From contig JAWKLZ010000002.1 of assembly GCA_041392475.1 (NCBI GenBank), positions 1,558,501 through 1,622,500 on the forward strand: 64,000 bases of DNA. The letters run 5' to 3'. The stretch is from Chitinophagales bacterium. GTDB taxonomy: Bacteria > Bacteroidota > Bacteroidia > Chitinophagales > UBA2359. Below the pieces are notes generated by a model. The model searched no databases. It saw only the letters and a program-made list of their open reading frames with translations, and was not told the origin of the DNA. This document shows, piece after piece, positions 33,295-41,560 of this stretch. Each line of letters starts with the position of its first letter. Within the stretch, counting starts at the first letter, position 1. Position numbers and translations under genes: made by a program.

Positions 33295-33316
33295 TATTTT
33301 GCTAACTAACTAATAG

Positions 33317-33370
33317 AAGGGAGAGTAGCATCCTACATTCTTGGATGTGAGATGTTGCCCTCCCTTTTTT
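33317..33370 (+). terminator. Terminator or attenuator between precursor and ATP-grasp genes
   Basis: Outer arms AAGGGAG (33317-33323) and CTCCCTT (33360-33366), an inner CATCC/GGATG stem (33329-33333 and 33343-33347), and a T run ending at 33370. Placed 22 bases after the precursor stop, it would let most transcripts end and so give more precursor than enzyme. Confidence 0.7.
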
Positions 33371-33398
33371 GTAGTAAACCAAACAAAGCATTAGGAAT

Positions 33399-34370
33399 AT
33401 GGGGGCAATATTAATATTTAGCAAGATGGGAGAGGTCACTACTTGTGATGTGATAGATTGGTTGGATGCTTTCAAAGTAGATTTTTTCAGAATCAATGAA
33501 GGGGAATTGGATAAAATGCCATCTTCTTTTCAATTGACAAACGAAGGACAATCAGCAACAGTTGAATCAACAAAAGGTAAGTTTAAATTAGAAGACATTG
33601 ATACCGTATGGTTCAGGAAAACAAAACCTTCAAAAACTCCCGATACCAGCACTATCTCAGACCCAGACATTGCAGCACTTATTGAAGCGCATACCTTCAA
33701 TGAATTAGAAGCCTACAACCTTACTTTTCATCAACTCCTAGAAAAAAAATGGTTGAACCATCCTACCCGAAAGGAAATCAACAAACCCTTTCAACTTCGC
33801 ATGGCCCAAAAAGTGGGTTTTAAGATTCCTGCAACACTTGTAACCAACGAAAAAACAATACTCTGCAACTTCAAAAAAAACTATTCCGAATTGATAGTCA
33901 AAGCCATTTTTCGGTCAAGAGGTTTTATGATTGATGAAGTATTCCATGCAGGGTTCACCACCATATTAACAGAAGAAACAATCCATCAATTACCCGACAC
34001 CTTTTTTCCGATATTGGTGCAACAACAAATAGATAAGGAGTACGAAATAAGGACTTTTTATTTAGATGGCGAATGTCACAGCATGGCTATTTTTTCACAA
34101 ATGGACGAACAAACGGTTGTGGATTTTAGAAGATACAATCGAACAAAACCCAACCGCACCGTTCCCTTTTCTTTGCCTGAGTCAATTACAAATCAGGTAA
34201 AGACATTCATGGACAATATGGAACTCAACAGTGGCTCACTGGATTTCATTCGAGGCAAAGATGGACACTATTATTTTTTAGAAGTCAATCCAACAGGTCA
34301 ATTCGGAATGGTTTCCAAACCTTGCAATTATTGCTTAGAAAAAAAAGTAGCAGAATGGCTGATACAATAA
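33399..34370 (+). CDS. ATP-grasp peptide maturase (grasp-with-SPASM system)
   Basis: 323 aa. The family joins side-chain carboxylates to hydroxyl or amino groups of a precursor peptide using ATP, as MdnB/MdnC do for microviridins. The N-terminal pre-ATP-grasp domain (ILIFSKMGEVTTCDVIDWL, VWFRK) is followed by the central LIVKAIFRSRG, then the ATP-grasp core YEIRTFYLDGECHSMAIFSQ and SGSLDFIRGKDGHYYFLEVNPTGQFGMVS, with the metal-binding Glu and Asn (LEVNPTGQF). An AGGA sequence 3-6 bases upstream of ATG 33399 may serve as a ribosome site. It overlaps the next ORF by 16 bases, so the two are translationally linked. The substrate is most likely the 56-aa peptide upstream. Confidence 0.93.
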   Translation: MGAILIFSKMGEVTTCDVIDWLDAFKVDFFRINEGELDKMPSSFQLTNEGQSATVESTKGKFKLEDIDTVWFRKTKPSKTPDTSTISDPDIAALIEAHTFNELEAYNLTFHQLLEKKWLNHPTRKEINKPFQLRMAQKVGFKIPATLVTNEKTILCNFKKNYSELIVKAIFRSRGFMIDEVFHAGFTTILTEETIHQLPDTFFPILVQQQIDKEYEIRTFYLDGECHSMAIFSQMDEQTVVDFRRYNRTKPNRTVPFSLPESITNQVKTFMDNMELNSGSLDFIRGKDGHYYFLEVNPTGQFGMVSKPCNYCLEKKVAEWLIQ

Positions 34371-34591
34371 AAACCGAATCAACAACACGTACTCTTTCAG
34401 ACCTCATTCCAAAAGATACCTTGCTGCAATTACCCGTTTTCTATCAATTACTTCAAGAAGACGGTAAAAAAATACTGCCAGAAATGGTAAAAAGCTCCTT
34501 TCATCAGGAAGACCAATACCTTTGTTATCCCTTCTACAAACCCATCTCTCGCATGTGGACCTTCCAAAAAAAGAATGAAACAAATGACTAA
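34355..34591 (+). CDS. 78-aa accessory protein of the RiPP cluster, unknown function
   Basis: From ATG 34355 the product starts MADTIKTESTTRTLSDLIPK; a longer frame to 34322 lies inside the ATP-grasp gene and is less likely. It overlaps the ATP-grasp gene by 16 bases and the SPASM gene by 17, so it is embedded in the operon and very probably translated. No signal peptide or membrane helix is present. Hydrophobic residues are spaced as in a small helical protein (LLQLPVFYQLLQEDGKKILPEMV). I do not recognise the family. It could be a precursor-binding partner or a scaffold for the two maturases. Confidence 0.6.
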   Translation: MADTIKTESTTRTLSDLIPKDTLLQLPVFYQLLQEDGKKILPEMVKSSFHQEDQYLCYPFYKPISRMWTFQKKNETND

Positions 34592-35609
34592 TGCCAAACC
34601 CTATTTTCGCTTATTTGCCAACTGCATACCCGTCAAAGGAGCGACCCGCAGTACAATATGTGATTTGCAGCGAAATACCTATCGCTTCATTCCCACACTA
34701 TTCTACGAAATATTAGCAGAACTTCAAGAGCAAACAATTGAAGCCGTAAAAGCTTCCTACAATCATCAATACGACCAAGGCATTGATCATTATCTCGAAT
34801 TGTTAGTAAAAAGCGAATGGGGATTTTGGACAGATGAACCTACTCGTTTTCCTGCAATAAATCTGCAATGGAGTCATTCTGCAACGATTACCAACGCCAT
34901 CATTGATATCAATCAACAATCCAACCATAAATTTGAAAAAATACACAAAGAGTTGGATGAATTAGGGTGTAAAGCCCTCGAACTAAGAATTTATCACCAG
35001 ATATTTCCACCTCAATTGCATCAAATCTTAGATGCTTTTCAGTTTAGCCGCCTTCAATTTATCGCTCTAAACCTCCCATATACTTCGGAATGGACGGAAA
35101 TAGCCATGAAATCCTTAGTTGAGAAATATCCCAGAGTCCAACAAATGATTTTTCACACAGCCCCAAAAGATGCAGTCCATCAACTTTCTGCAAAAGTGCC
35201 TCTAAATGTGGTTTTTACATCAGCCATTATAGACAGTAAATACCACTGCGGAATCGTTAACCCCATGTATTTTTCGCCCAACCTCAGCCATTTCACAGAA
35301 GCACAAAAACACAATACCTGCCTAAACAGAAAAATCTCGATTGACCAAGATGGAAATATCAAAAACTGTCCTTCAATGGAAAAATCCTATGGAAATCATC
35401 GTGAAAGTTCGCTAAAGGATGCAGTTCAAAAAAAGCACTTCAGAGAAGTATGGAGTATTCACAAAGATCAAATAACTACCTGCAAAGATTGTGAGTTTAG
35501 ATACATCTGCACAGATTGCAGAGCCTATGTGGAAGATATTTACAGCAAGCCCAAAAAATGCGGATACAATCCATATACTGCAAAATGGGAGGGAGAACAC
35601 GCAGTATAA
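34575..35609 (+). CDS. SPASM-domain peptide maturase (grasp-with-SPASM system)
   Basis: 344 aa (ATG 34584 would remove three residues). Residues about 1-60 (FRLFANCIPVKGATRSTICDLQRNTYRFIP) resemble a PqqD/RRE-like peptide-binding start. The middle is a TIM-barrel-like region in which the radical-SAM CxxxCxxC is absent; the equivalent stretch NLQWSHSATITNA has no Cys. The C-terminal SPASM domain has its Cys set: CLNRKISIDQDGNIKNC, then CKDCEFRYICTDC and KKCGY, enough for an auxiliary 4Fe-4S cluster. As I recall, lack of the radical-SAM site is a feature of this family. It probably helps the ATP-grasp enzyme recognise or position the precursor. Confidence 0.88.
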   Translation: MKQMTNAKPYFRLFANCIPVKGATRSTICDLQRNTYRFIPTLFYEILAELQEQTIEAVKASYNHQYDQGIDHYLELLVKSEWGFWTDEPTRFPAINLQWSHSATITNAIIDINQQSNHKFEKIHKELDELGCKALELRIYHQIFPPQLHQILDAFQFSRLQFIALNLPYTSEWTEIAMKSLVEKYPRVQQMIFHTAPKDAVHQLSAKVPLNVVFTSAIIDSKYHCGIVNPMYFSPNLSHFTEAQKHNTCLNRKISIDQDGNIKNCPSMEKSYGNHRESSLKDAVQKKHFREVWSIHKDQITTCKDCEFRYICTDCRAYVEDIYSKPKKCGYNPYTAKWEGEHAV

Positions 35610-35638
35610 TTTTTTTTTTAAAAAAAAATAAAAAATCT

Positions 35639-35670
35639 GTTTACCTTTTAGCAACTACCTTCCTTTACTA
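35639..35670 (+). promoter_or_regulatory. ECF-type promoter motif upstream of the T9SS-CHAT operon
   Basis: CTGTTTACCTTTT (GTTTAC at 35639-35644), a 19-base spacer, then TTTACTA (35664-35670). A T10/A9 tract sits directly upstream (about 35611-35629). The leader to 35891 is about 210 bases and contains the hairpin at 35776-35804. Confidence 0.65.
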
Positions 35671-35775
35671 ATTGAAGTCACCAATCAAAGGCAGTTATCT
35701 TGATAGAAAATTGTCTTGCTTTTCTACAAAAAATAAATTTAATACAGACAGGGTGACTATAGCTGTGTTAAAACA

Positions 35776-35804
35776 AAGCCTCCTATCGCCACAATAGGAG
35801 GCTT
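35776..35804 (+). terminator. Hairpin between promoter and T9SS gene
   Basis: Perfect 11-bp arms AAGCCTCCTAT (35776-35786) and its complement (35794-35804) around CGCCACA. No U run follows. It may end read-through from the RiPP operon, or act as a leader structure or attenuator for the operon starting at 35891. Confidence 0.6.
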
Positions 35805-35890
35805 ATACAAAACTACAATAGAATCCAAAATAGCTTTGTGAGTTTGTGACTCAACTGTAAAATTAACAAATAGTTTAAAATTTCAAAGCT

Positions 35891-37507
35891 ATGTCAAAAT
35901 ATTATTTACTCAACCGTTCTACCCTATTATTTTTGTGTTGTTTTGTAGCAATGTCTTTTTTTATTAATATCAATGTGTTAGCTTGTATAAACTACCAAGG
36001 ACCTGATGGTGTATGTGTAGAACAAATACAAAACAATAATTACCGATTTACGATTGACTATCCCGGATATAGTGAGAAAGATCTTGTGTTTTGGATTACG
36101 CCAGATGGACACTGGCAATATGGACATCAAATAGAACGCTATTTGGAAACCAATAGTTATGACTTTGGTACAGCACATGTGGTCAGAAAAAATGATACAG
36201 ATTTTGGAATAGCCACTTATCCCATTCCTCCCTTCGATGTAACTGATACTTCAAATGGCATAAACCCAATAGTTGAAGGCGGAGCATTGGTGCTCAATAG
36301 TAGTTGGTCCGCTTCTTATGACCAATGGGTTTATACTATCATTACCTACACCAACACAACCGAGTCTGTCATTACTAACGGAACACTCAAATTATCCTAT
36401 GAAAACAATGTTGGTTATTCCTTCAATCAAACCAATACAGTCATTCCTTACAACTGGGCCAACTACTTAGGAAGCAATAACTCTGGAAACCTCGATATAT
36501 TAAATTGGTCTTTCAGTGATTTGCATCCAGGAGAACAAAGACACATATATGTTGCCTTTGAAGTAGCCCCAAATGCCCAAAGTAGTTGTACTATGACAGC
36601 AGAAATGAACTATGGCCATGGTATAAAAATACCTGCCGAGTTGAAACTCGAAACCAAAAATTATCCACACGATCCCAATTTTGTAAGGATAGACAAACCC
36701 TATGGCTCAGAATACAATTTCTACCGCTATTGCAGTGTATATTCCGAAATACTTGATTATACAGTTGGTTTTCAGAATGAAGGAGCGGGTATTGCCAAAG
36801 ACGTGGTTTTAAAGATAGATATAAACCAAACAGGTTATCAATTGGGAACGCTTACTTTGACAGAAAGTAGCCACCTTGGAAATATTACAAACTTCACCTA
36901 TAATCCGAATACAGGAACAATCATTGTTGTTTTTCAAAATATCAAACTCCCAGGTTTAGATGACCCATTCCAAGTCCGTTCTTTTCAAGAGACAACAGGA
37001 TATGTGAGTTTTAGCCTAAAAACCAAATGTCAGATAGACAAACAATTACCTACCAATGCAAATATTTTCTTTTATGCAATAGATGGTACTCAAATGTCCC
37101 CTGTACAAACAAACACCGTAGTGGCTAGTCCAGGAGGAGAAGGGAACTACTGTATTACCTGTACGCCAACCGATGCTCCCATACTTGTAGCCTTAGAAGC
37201 AAATGAGGAAAAAACAGGAAAACGCAATTTGGAGAAAGAAATTACACACACACATATTTCCATGAGTCCTAACCCCTGTTCCGACTTTTTTGTGCTAAAT
37301 TACCAACTCACGGAATCTTATCAATCCGTTCGAATAAGCATTGTGGATATAACAGGAAAGCAACGCAAAGAGTTGTTTTCCAATGACCATATGCCGAAAG
37401 GTGAACACAGAATGATGGCAGATATAGTAGATTTAGAAAGTGGGATGTATATTGTGAATATTCAAATCGGAGGTCAAAACGAGTCCCACAAATTATTGAA
37501 GTGGTAA
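35891..37507 (+). CDS. Secreted surface protein with T9SS type A sorting domain
   Basis: 538 aa with an N-terminal signal (LLFLCCFVAMSFFININVLA). The body is made of beta-rich repeats of the kind found in Bacteroidota surface proteins (WVYTIITYTNTTESVITNGTL; VGFQNEGAGIAKDVVLKIDI resembles DUF11/DUF7619-type conserved repeats). A charged linker (KTGKRNLEKE) leads to the sorting tail (SMSPNPCSDFFVLNYQL to HKLLKW). The linker resembles the one before the tail of the S8 peptidase (KGKRSVEEN). It is first in a two-gene operon; the CHAT gene follows after 12 bases. Probably a surface adhesin or a target; the function is unknown. Confidence 0.85.
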   Translation: MSKYYLLNRSTLLFLCCFVAMSFFININVLACINYQGPDGVCVEQIQNNNYRFTIDYPGYSEKDLVFWITPDGHWQYGHQIERYLETNSYDFGTAHVVRKNDTDFGIATYPIPPFDVTDTSNGINPIVEGGALVLNSSWSASYDQWVYTIITYTNTTESVITNGTLKLSYENNVGYSFNQTNTVIPYNWANYLGSNNSGNLDILNWSFSDLHPGEQRHIYVAFEVAPNAQSSCTMTAEMNYGHGIKIPAELKLETKNYPHDPNFVRIDKPYGSEYNFYRYCSVYSEILDYTVGFQNEGAGIAKDVVLKIDINQTGYQLGTLTLTESSHLGNITNFTYNPNTGTIIVVFQNIKLPGLDDPFQVRSFQETTGYVSFSLKTKCQIDKQLPTNANIFFYAIDGTQMSPVQTNTVVASPGGEGNYCITCTPTDAPILVALEANEEKTGKRNLEKEITHTHISMSPNPCSDFFVLNYQLTESYQSVRISIVDITGKQRKELFSNDHMPKGEHRMMADIVDLESGMYIVNIQIGGQNESHKLLKW

Positions 37508-37519
37508 ATTTTAGCATTT

Positions 37520-40498
37520 ATGGATACTTATAGGCATATTTTCTTCAAAATAACAATCACCGTTTTTGCCGTGTTAATGCCAATATTTGGTAGTTCAAAT
37601 GTTGTCTGTGCACAAAACAAAAACGAGGCGGTTCAAGTTGATAGCACTTATGCCTATCAGTATCTTCAATCTGCATATCTGGAAAAAGAGGAATTAGCAC
37701 TTGAAGAATCCAATGTATGTGCGGTCGAAGCTGCAAACTATTTTAAACAACTGCAAAACTGGTCGGAATTTTACAACTGTTATCGCCTAGTTACGGCCAA
37801 TACGTTTAGGCTTCAACACTACACAGAAGCTACGGAGGTGTTTCAAGAAGCTATTGAAGGGATTAAGACTATACCTGAGGCAAAACAAGCAGTAGGATTG
37901 TTGTATCACTTACAAAGTGCTGTTTATCACCACCAAGGGCATTTTCAAAATGCAATAAAATTTGGGGAAAAAGCCATCGCAATTTTAGAGCAATTCGACA
38001 ATGCTCCACACCTTGAACGAGTTTACTACAATTTAGCCAGCGCATATCAAGCAGAAAGCGTTGATTTTCATAAATCTATTAGATATGCTCAGCGAGCCTT
38101 ACAGATTCATCTTGATGAGCCAAAAATGGATAGTACACGAATTGGGAAATTGTATAGCCTACTTGGAAAATGTCATAGAGGATTGCAGCAATACGAAGAT
38201 GCCATTGAAGCTTTTCAAAAAAGTAACGATTATGAAGGAAGGAAGGATAACCAACTTGCGTACTTATTGTCAATGGTTTATTTGGATAAAAAAGACTGCA
38301 ATGAGGCGTTGTCTTATGCACAAAAAGCATTGGACATTGCGGCTAAAGAAAAACTGACGGTTTCGGATGCGTACCTTCGATTAGCATTGGCGCACAATTG
38401 TCAAGGAAATACCCGTCAAGCAGACCTTGATTACCAAAAAGCCTTGACCATTTCCAAAGAAGTATACGGCGAACATCATCCCGATCACGCAAAAGTATAT
38501 GTCTATTTAGGAGATTTTTACCGCCAAGAAGGAAGGTTAGACAGCGCACTTCAAGTATATCAAACGGCACTACAACAGTTAAATCCCAACTTCACGTCTT
38601 CTGATGTCCGCAAAAATCCCAATAAGATGGAAGGATACACTTCAATCTGGTGCATGGAAGCTATTAGAAACAAAGCGATTGTGTTTGAAGAAAAATTTGA
38701 AGCAGATAGTTCAAGGGAATACCTTCAATCAGCTTTGGAAGGATATGAATGGGTACTCAACAACATTGAATTTCGGCGACAGCGATACACTAATGACGAA
38801 TCAAAACACTATATTCTCAACTACATATATGATGCCTATGAATCAGCCATTGAGGTAACGTATCAATTGTATCAACTTACCAATGATATGGACTACCTAA
38901 ACAAGACATTTGCATTTATAGAAAGCAGCAAAGCAAGTGTTTTGAAGGAAGCAGTACATGAAGGAGCTTTGCAGCACGTAAAAAACATACCCCAAGATTT
39001 GCTCAACACTTTAGAGGAAGTAAAAATAGAATTGGCATACTATGAAAAACGAGCATACGATTTACAAAATATACAGCCACAAGATAGCCTCGAAATTGCC
39101 GATATTCAACTTCAATTGTTTAAATTGAATAGAAGTAAGGAGCAGGTGATTCTCCAACTATCTCAATATCCCGACTACTTCAAACTGAAATCTACTGAAA
39201 AAAAGCTGCCTCCACAACAACTACAAAAGGTTCTCTCCCCAGATCAAGCAATTGTCGAATACTTCGTTGGAACGCATCAGTTCTACACCTATTTGCTCAC
39301 ACAAGATACCATTGCAGTTTATCGTCATGAAAAACCAGCGAATTTTGACAAGCAGATTCAAGTATTAAAAGAAACATTGAGCAATTGGACTTTTGTAGTA
39401 GATTCTACCAAAGAAGCTGCGAATATGTATGTAAAAACTGCACAGCAACTATATGATTGGCTGCTAAAAGAACCGCTAAACCAATTGAAAGATAAGGAAC
39501 ATTTGATTATTATACCTGACGGGACGCTGGGTTACATTCCGTTTGAAGTCTTGCTAAATGATACACCAAAAGATCCCTTTAACTTTCAAAATTACCCTTA
39601 CCTCCTCAAACAATACAACATCAGTTATGCCTATGCTAGTACCTTATGGTTAGAAAATGAGGAGATGAAAACTATATCAGCCAGCAATTATACTTTTGGA
39701 GGCTTTGCACCTGTTTACCAAACACCTATGTATAGTAGTATTGAACTGGATTCTTTATATAGTGACAATGATCAAGTTCCTTTAATGGCCATAAATGTGA
39801 GAAGCGGTCTGGGGGATTTGATCTATGCACGGCAGATAGTGACGCATTTGGCCAGTTTCTTGAATGGTCAAAAATGGATAGCAGAAGATGCCACAAAAGA
39901 AAATTTTCAAAAAACAGCTTCTAATTATGGTGTTTTGCACTTGGCCATGCACGGTATTATTGACGATTCCAATCCGCTTTATTCCCACCTTATATTCACG
40001 AAAACCAAAGATAAAAAAGACAATCGATTGACTGCTGCCGAACTTTACAATATGCAGCTCAATGCAGGTCTTGCTGTGTTGAGTGCTTGCAATACGGGAG
40101 TGGGGGAATTGAAGCGAGGAGAGGGAATCATGAGTCTTTCGAGAGCATTTGCTTTTGCAGGTTGTCCAAGTATGGTGATGAGCTTATGGAGTGTTCCCGA
40201 TGAGCAAACAGGTATCCTGATGGAAAATTTTTATGCAGCACTAAAAATGGGACAGACTAAAGATGCTGCTTTGAGAACTGCCAAATTGCAGTACCTTCAA
40301 ACGCAGGACAATCGAGGCGCATATCCTTATTTATGGGCAGGCTTTGTAGTAATTGGTGACACGGATGCCATTCAATTTGAAAACAAATGGTCTACTTCAA
40401 TTTGGATAGCCTTATTGACCAGCTTGACCAGTATTTTATTCATTATGATGGCAGTCTATTACTTTAAAAAAAGAAAACCTACTGAATCCGTGTACTAA
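37520..40498 (+). CDS. TPR-CHAT caspase-like protease with C-terminal membrane helix
   Basis: 992 aa. The N-terminal hydrophobic segment (IFFKITITVFAVLMPIFG) acts as a signal or anchor. TPR repeats span about 110-360 (EDAIEAFQKSNDYEGR, AYLRLALAHNCQGNTRQADLDYQKAL, KVYVYLGDFYRQEGRLDSALQVYQTAL). A coiled linker leads to the CHAT domain (about 590-955) with His811 in HLAMHG and Cys857 in LSACNTGVG, both catalytic residues present, and the closing WAGFVVIGD. One transmembrane helix ends the protein (SIWIALLTSLTSILFIMMAVYYF) with a short basic tail. It probably faces the periplasm. It is the second gene of the operon headed by the T9SS protein and overlaps the convergent udk by 20 bases. Confidence 0.93.
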   Translation: MDTYRHIFFKITITVFAVLMPIFGSSNVVCAQNKNEAVQVDSTYAYQYLQSAYLEKEELALEESNVCAVEAANYFKQLQNWSEFYNCYRLVTANTFRLQHYTEATEVFQEAIEGIKTIPEAKQAVGLLYHLQSAVYHHQGHFQNAIKFGEKAIAILEQFDNAPHLERVYYNLASAYQAESVDFHKSIRYAQRALQIHLDEPKMDSTRIGKLYSLLGKCHRGLQQYEDAIEAFQKSNDYEGRKDNQLAYLLSMVYLDKKDCNEALSYAQKALDIAAKEKLTVSDAYLRLALAHNCQGNTRQADLDYQKALTISKEVYGEHHPDHAKVYVYLGDFYRQEGRLDSALQVYQTALQQLNPNFTSSDVRKNPNKMEGYTSIWCMEAIRNKAIVFEEKFEADSSREYLQSALEGYEWVLNNIEFRRQRYTNDESKHYILNYIYDAYESAIEVTYQLYQLTNDMDYLNKTFAFIESSKASVLKEAVHEGALQHVKNIPQDLLNTLEEVKIELAYYEKRAYDLQNIQPQDSLEIADIQLQLFKLNRSKEQVILQLSQYPDYFKLKSTEKKLPPQQLQKVLSPDQAIVEYFVGTHQFYTYLLTQDTIAVYRHEKPANFDKQIQVLKETLSNWTFVVDSTKEAANMYVKTAQQLYDWLLKEPLNQLKDKEHLIIIPDGTLGYIPFEVLLNDTPKDPFNFQNYPYLLKQYNISYAYASTLWLENEEMKTISASNYTFGGFAPVYQTPMYSSIELDSLYSDNDQVPLMAINVRSGLGDLIYARQIVTHLASFLNGQKWIAEDATKENFQKTASNYGVLHLAMHGIIDDSNPLYSHLIFTKTKDKKDNRLTAAELYNMQLNAGLAVLSACNTGVGELKRGEGIMSLSRAFAFAGCPSMVMSLWSVPDEQTGILMENFYAALKMGQTKDAALRTAKLQYLQTQDNRGAYPYLWAGFVVIGDTDAIQFENKWSTSIWIALLTSLTSILFIMMAVYYFKKRKPTESVY

Positions 40499-41087
40499 TC
40501 ATTCGAGCCAACACATCAATCGCCACCTCATTTTGCCCTCCTCTGGGTACGATAATATCTGCAAATTGTTTTGCAGGTTCAATAAATTGCTGGTGCATCG
40601 GCTTGACCGATTTTTCATAGCGTTCCAATACTTCCCGCACATTTCTGCCACGCTCCAAAATATCCCGATGAATTACCCGAATCAAGCGTTCATCTGGTGC
40701 AGCATCTACAAATACTTTGATATCCAGTAGATCCCGAAGACGAGGATGCGTCAGAATCAAAATCCCTTCCACTATCACCACATTCTTGGGTTTCATAGGA
40801 ATGGTCTCATCAGAACGGGTACAGGTGAGGTAAGAATAAATAGGAATCTGAACACCATCGCCTTGTTTCAAACTGCGGACATGTTTGACCAACAAGCTAA
40901 ATTCAATAGCTGCTGGGTGGTCAAAATTTAATTTTTGTCTTTCGGCTAAAGGCATGTGGCTATTATCCTTGTAATAATTATCTTGGGGAATAACCGATAA
41001 ATTCGCCTCAGGAAGTCGAGCCATAATTTTTCTAACCACCGTTGTTTTACCTGCACCAGTTCCTCCTGCAATACCAACCACTAACAT
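40479..41087 (-). CDS. udk: Uridine kinase
   Basis: 202 aa. The P-loop is GIAGGTGAGKTTVV, and the nucleoside-binding region is PQDNYYKDNSHMP followed by NFDHPAAIEFSLL. Also seen are IVEGILILTHPRLRDLLDIKVFVDA and a lid with RDILERGR. It phosphorylates uridine and cytidine in pyrimidine salvage. The 3' end overlaps the end of the CHAT gene by 20 bases, tail to tail. A TACTTTTG -7 box lies about 50 bases upstream. Confidence 0.95.
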   Translation of the reverse strand: MLVVGIAGGTGAGKTTVVRKIMARLPEANLSVIPQDNYYKDNSHMPLAERQKLNFDHPAAIEFSLLVKHVRSLKQGDGVQIPIYSYLTCTRSDETIPMKPKNVVIVEGILILTHPRLRDLLDIKVFVDAAPDERLIRVIHRDILERGRNVREVLERYEKSVKPMHQQFIEPAKQFADIIVPRGGQNEVAIDVLARMISTRIQ

Positions 41088-41137
41088 TTTAAATAAATTT
41101 TTATGTTTAAAAAACTGCTAAGTACTGAATATTACTT

Positions 41138-41145
41138 CAAAAGTA
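41138..41145 (-). promoter_or_regulatory. -7 element (TACTTTTG) for udk
   Basis: On the minus strand TACTTTTG matches TAnnTTTG. Transcription starting near 41131 would give a leader of about 44 bases. There is no clear -33 box. Confidence 0.4.
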
Positions 41146-41560
41146 GTGATTCAAAATCACATATTTTTGTAGAATTTTGAAGAAATGCCACAGTTACGTA
41201 AGAAAATAGAAAAGGTTTCGAGAATTGGCATTTTTTTTGACTTAATAATTGCACATGCAGATTATTTAATTTAACTTTATACGAAAGTAGGGCATCTTGC
41301 ACTACTTATTTTATTATAGAAAAGCTATTTTTTTTCAAAAACTGTTATAATATAATTCATTATATAGTTTTTTTTTCTGCAAACATTTTTTTAGAATAAT
41401 TATTGTAGAAAAACCTTTTTAAGATTTTTTCCCATTACAGATCAATTTTTTGAACGTCCGCCCTTATAAAAGTATCAGTCATTAAGCGACAACATATTTG
41501 GTTGTGTATGTGTGTGTTACCAACTAATTATTATTGTTTAATGCTAAAACTAAGGTGTTC
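41146..41560. other. Gene-free gap upstream of the ankyrin gene
   Basis: About 415 very AT-rich bases with long T and A runs. I see no coding frame, RNA gene or recognisable promoter of the TAnnTTTG or GTTTAC type on the plus strand. Confidence 0.5.

Noticed and set aside
40479..40498. Overlap of the CHAT and udk genes
   Set aside because: Both stops are well supported by family ends; short convergent overlaps are ordinary and also occur at 47332-47354 and 55659-55679.
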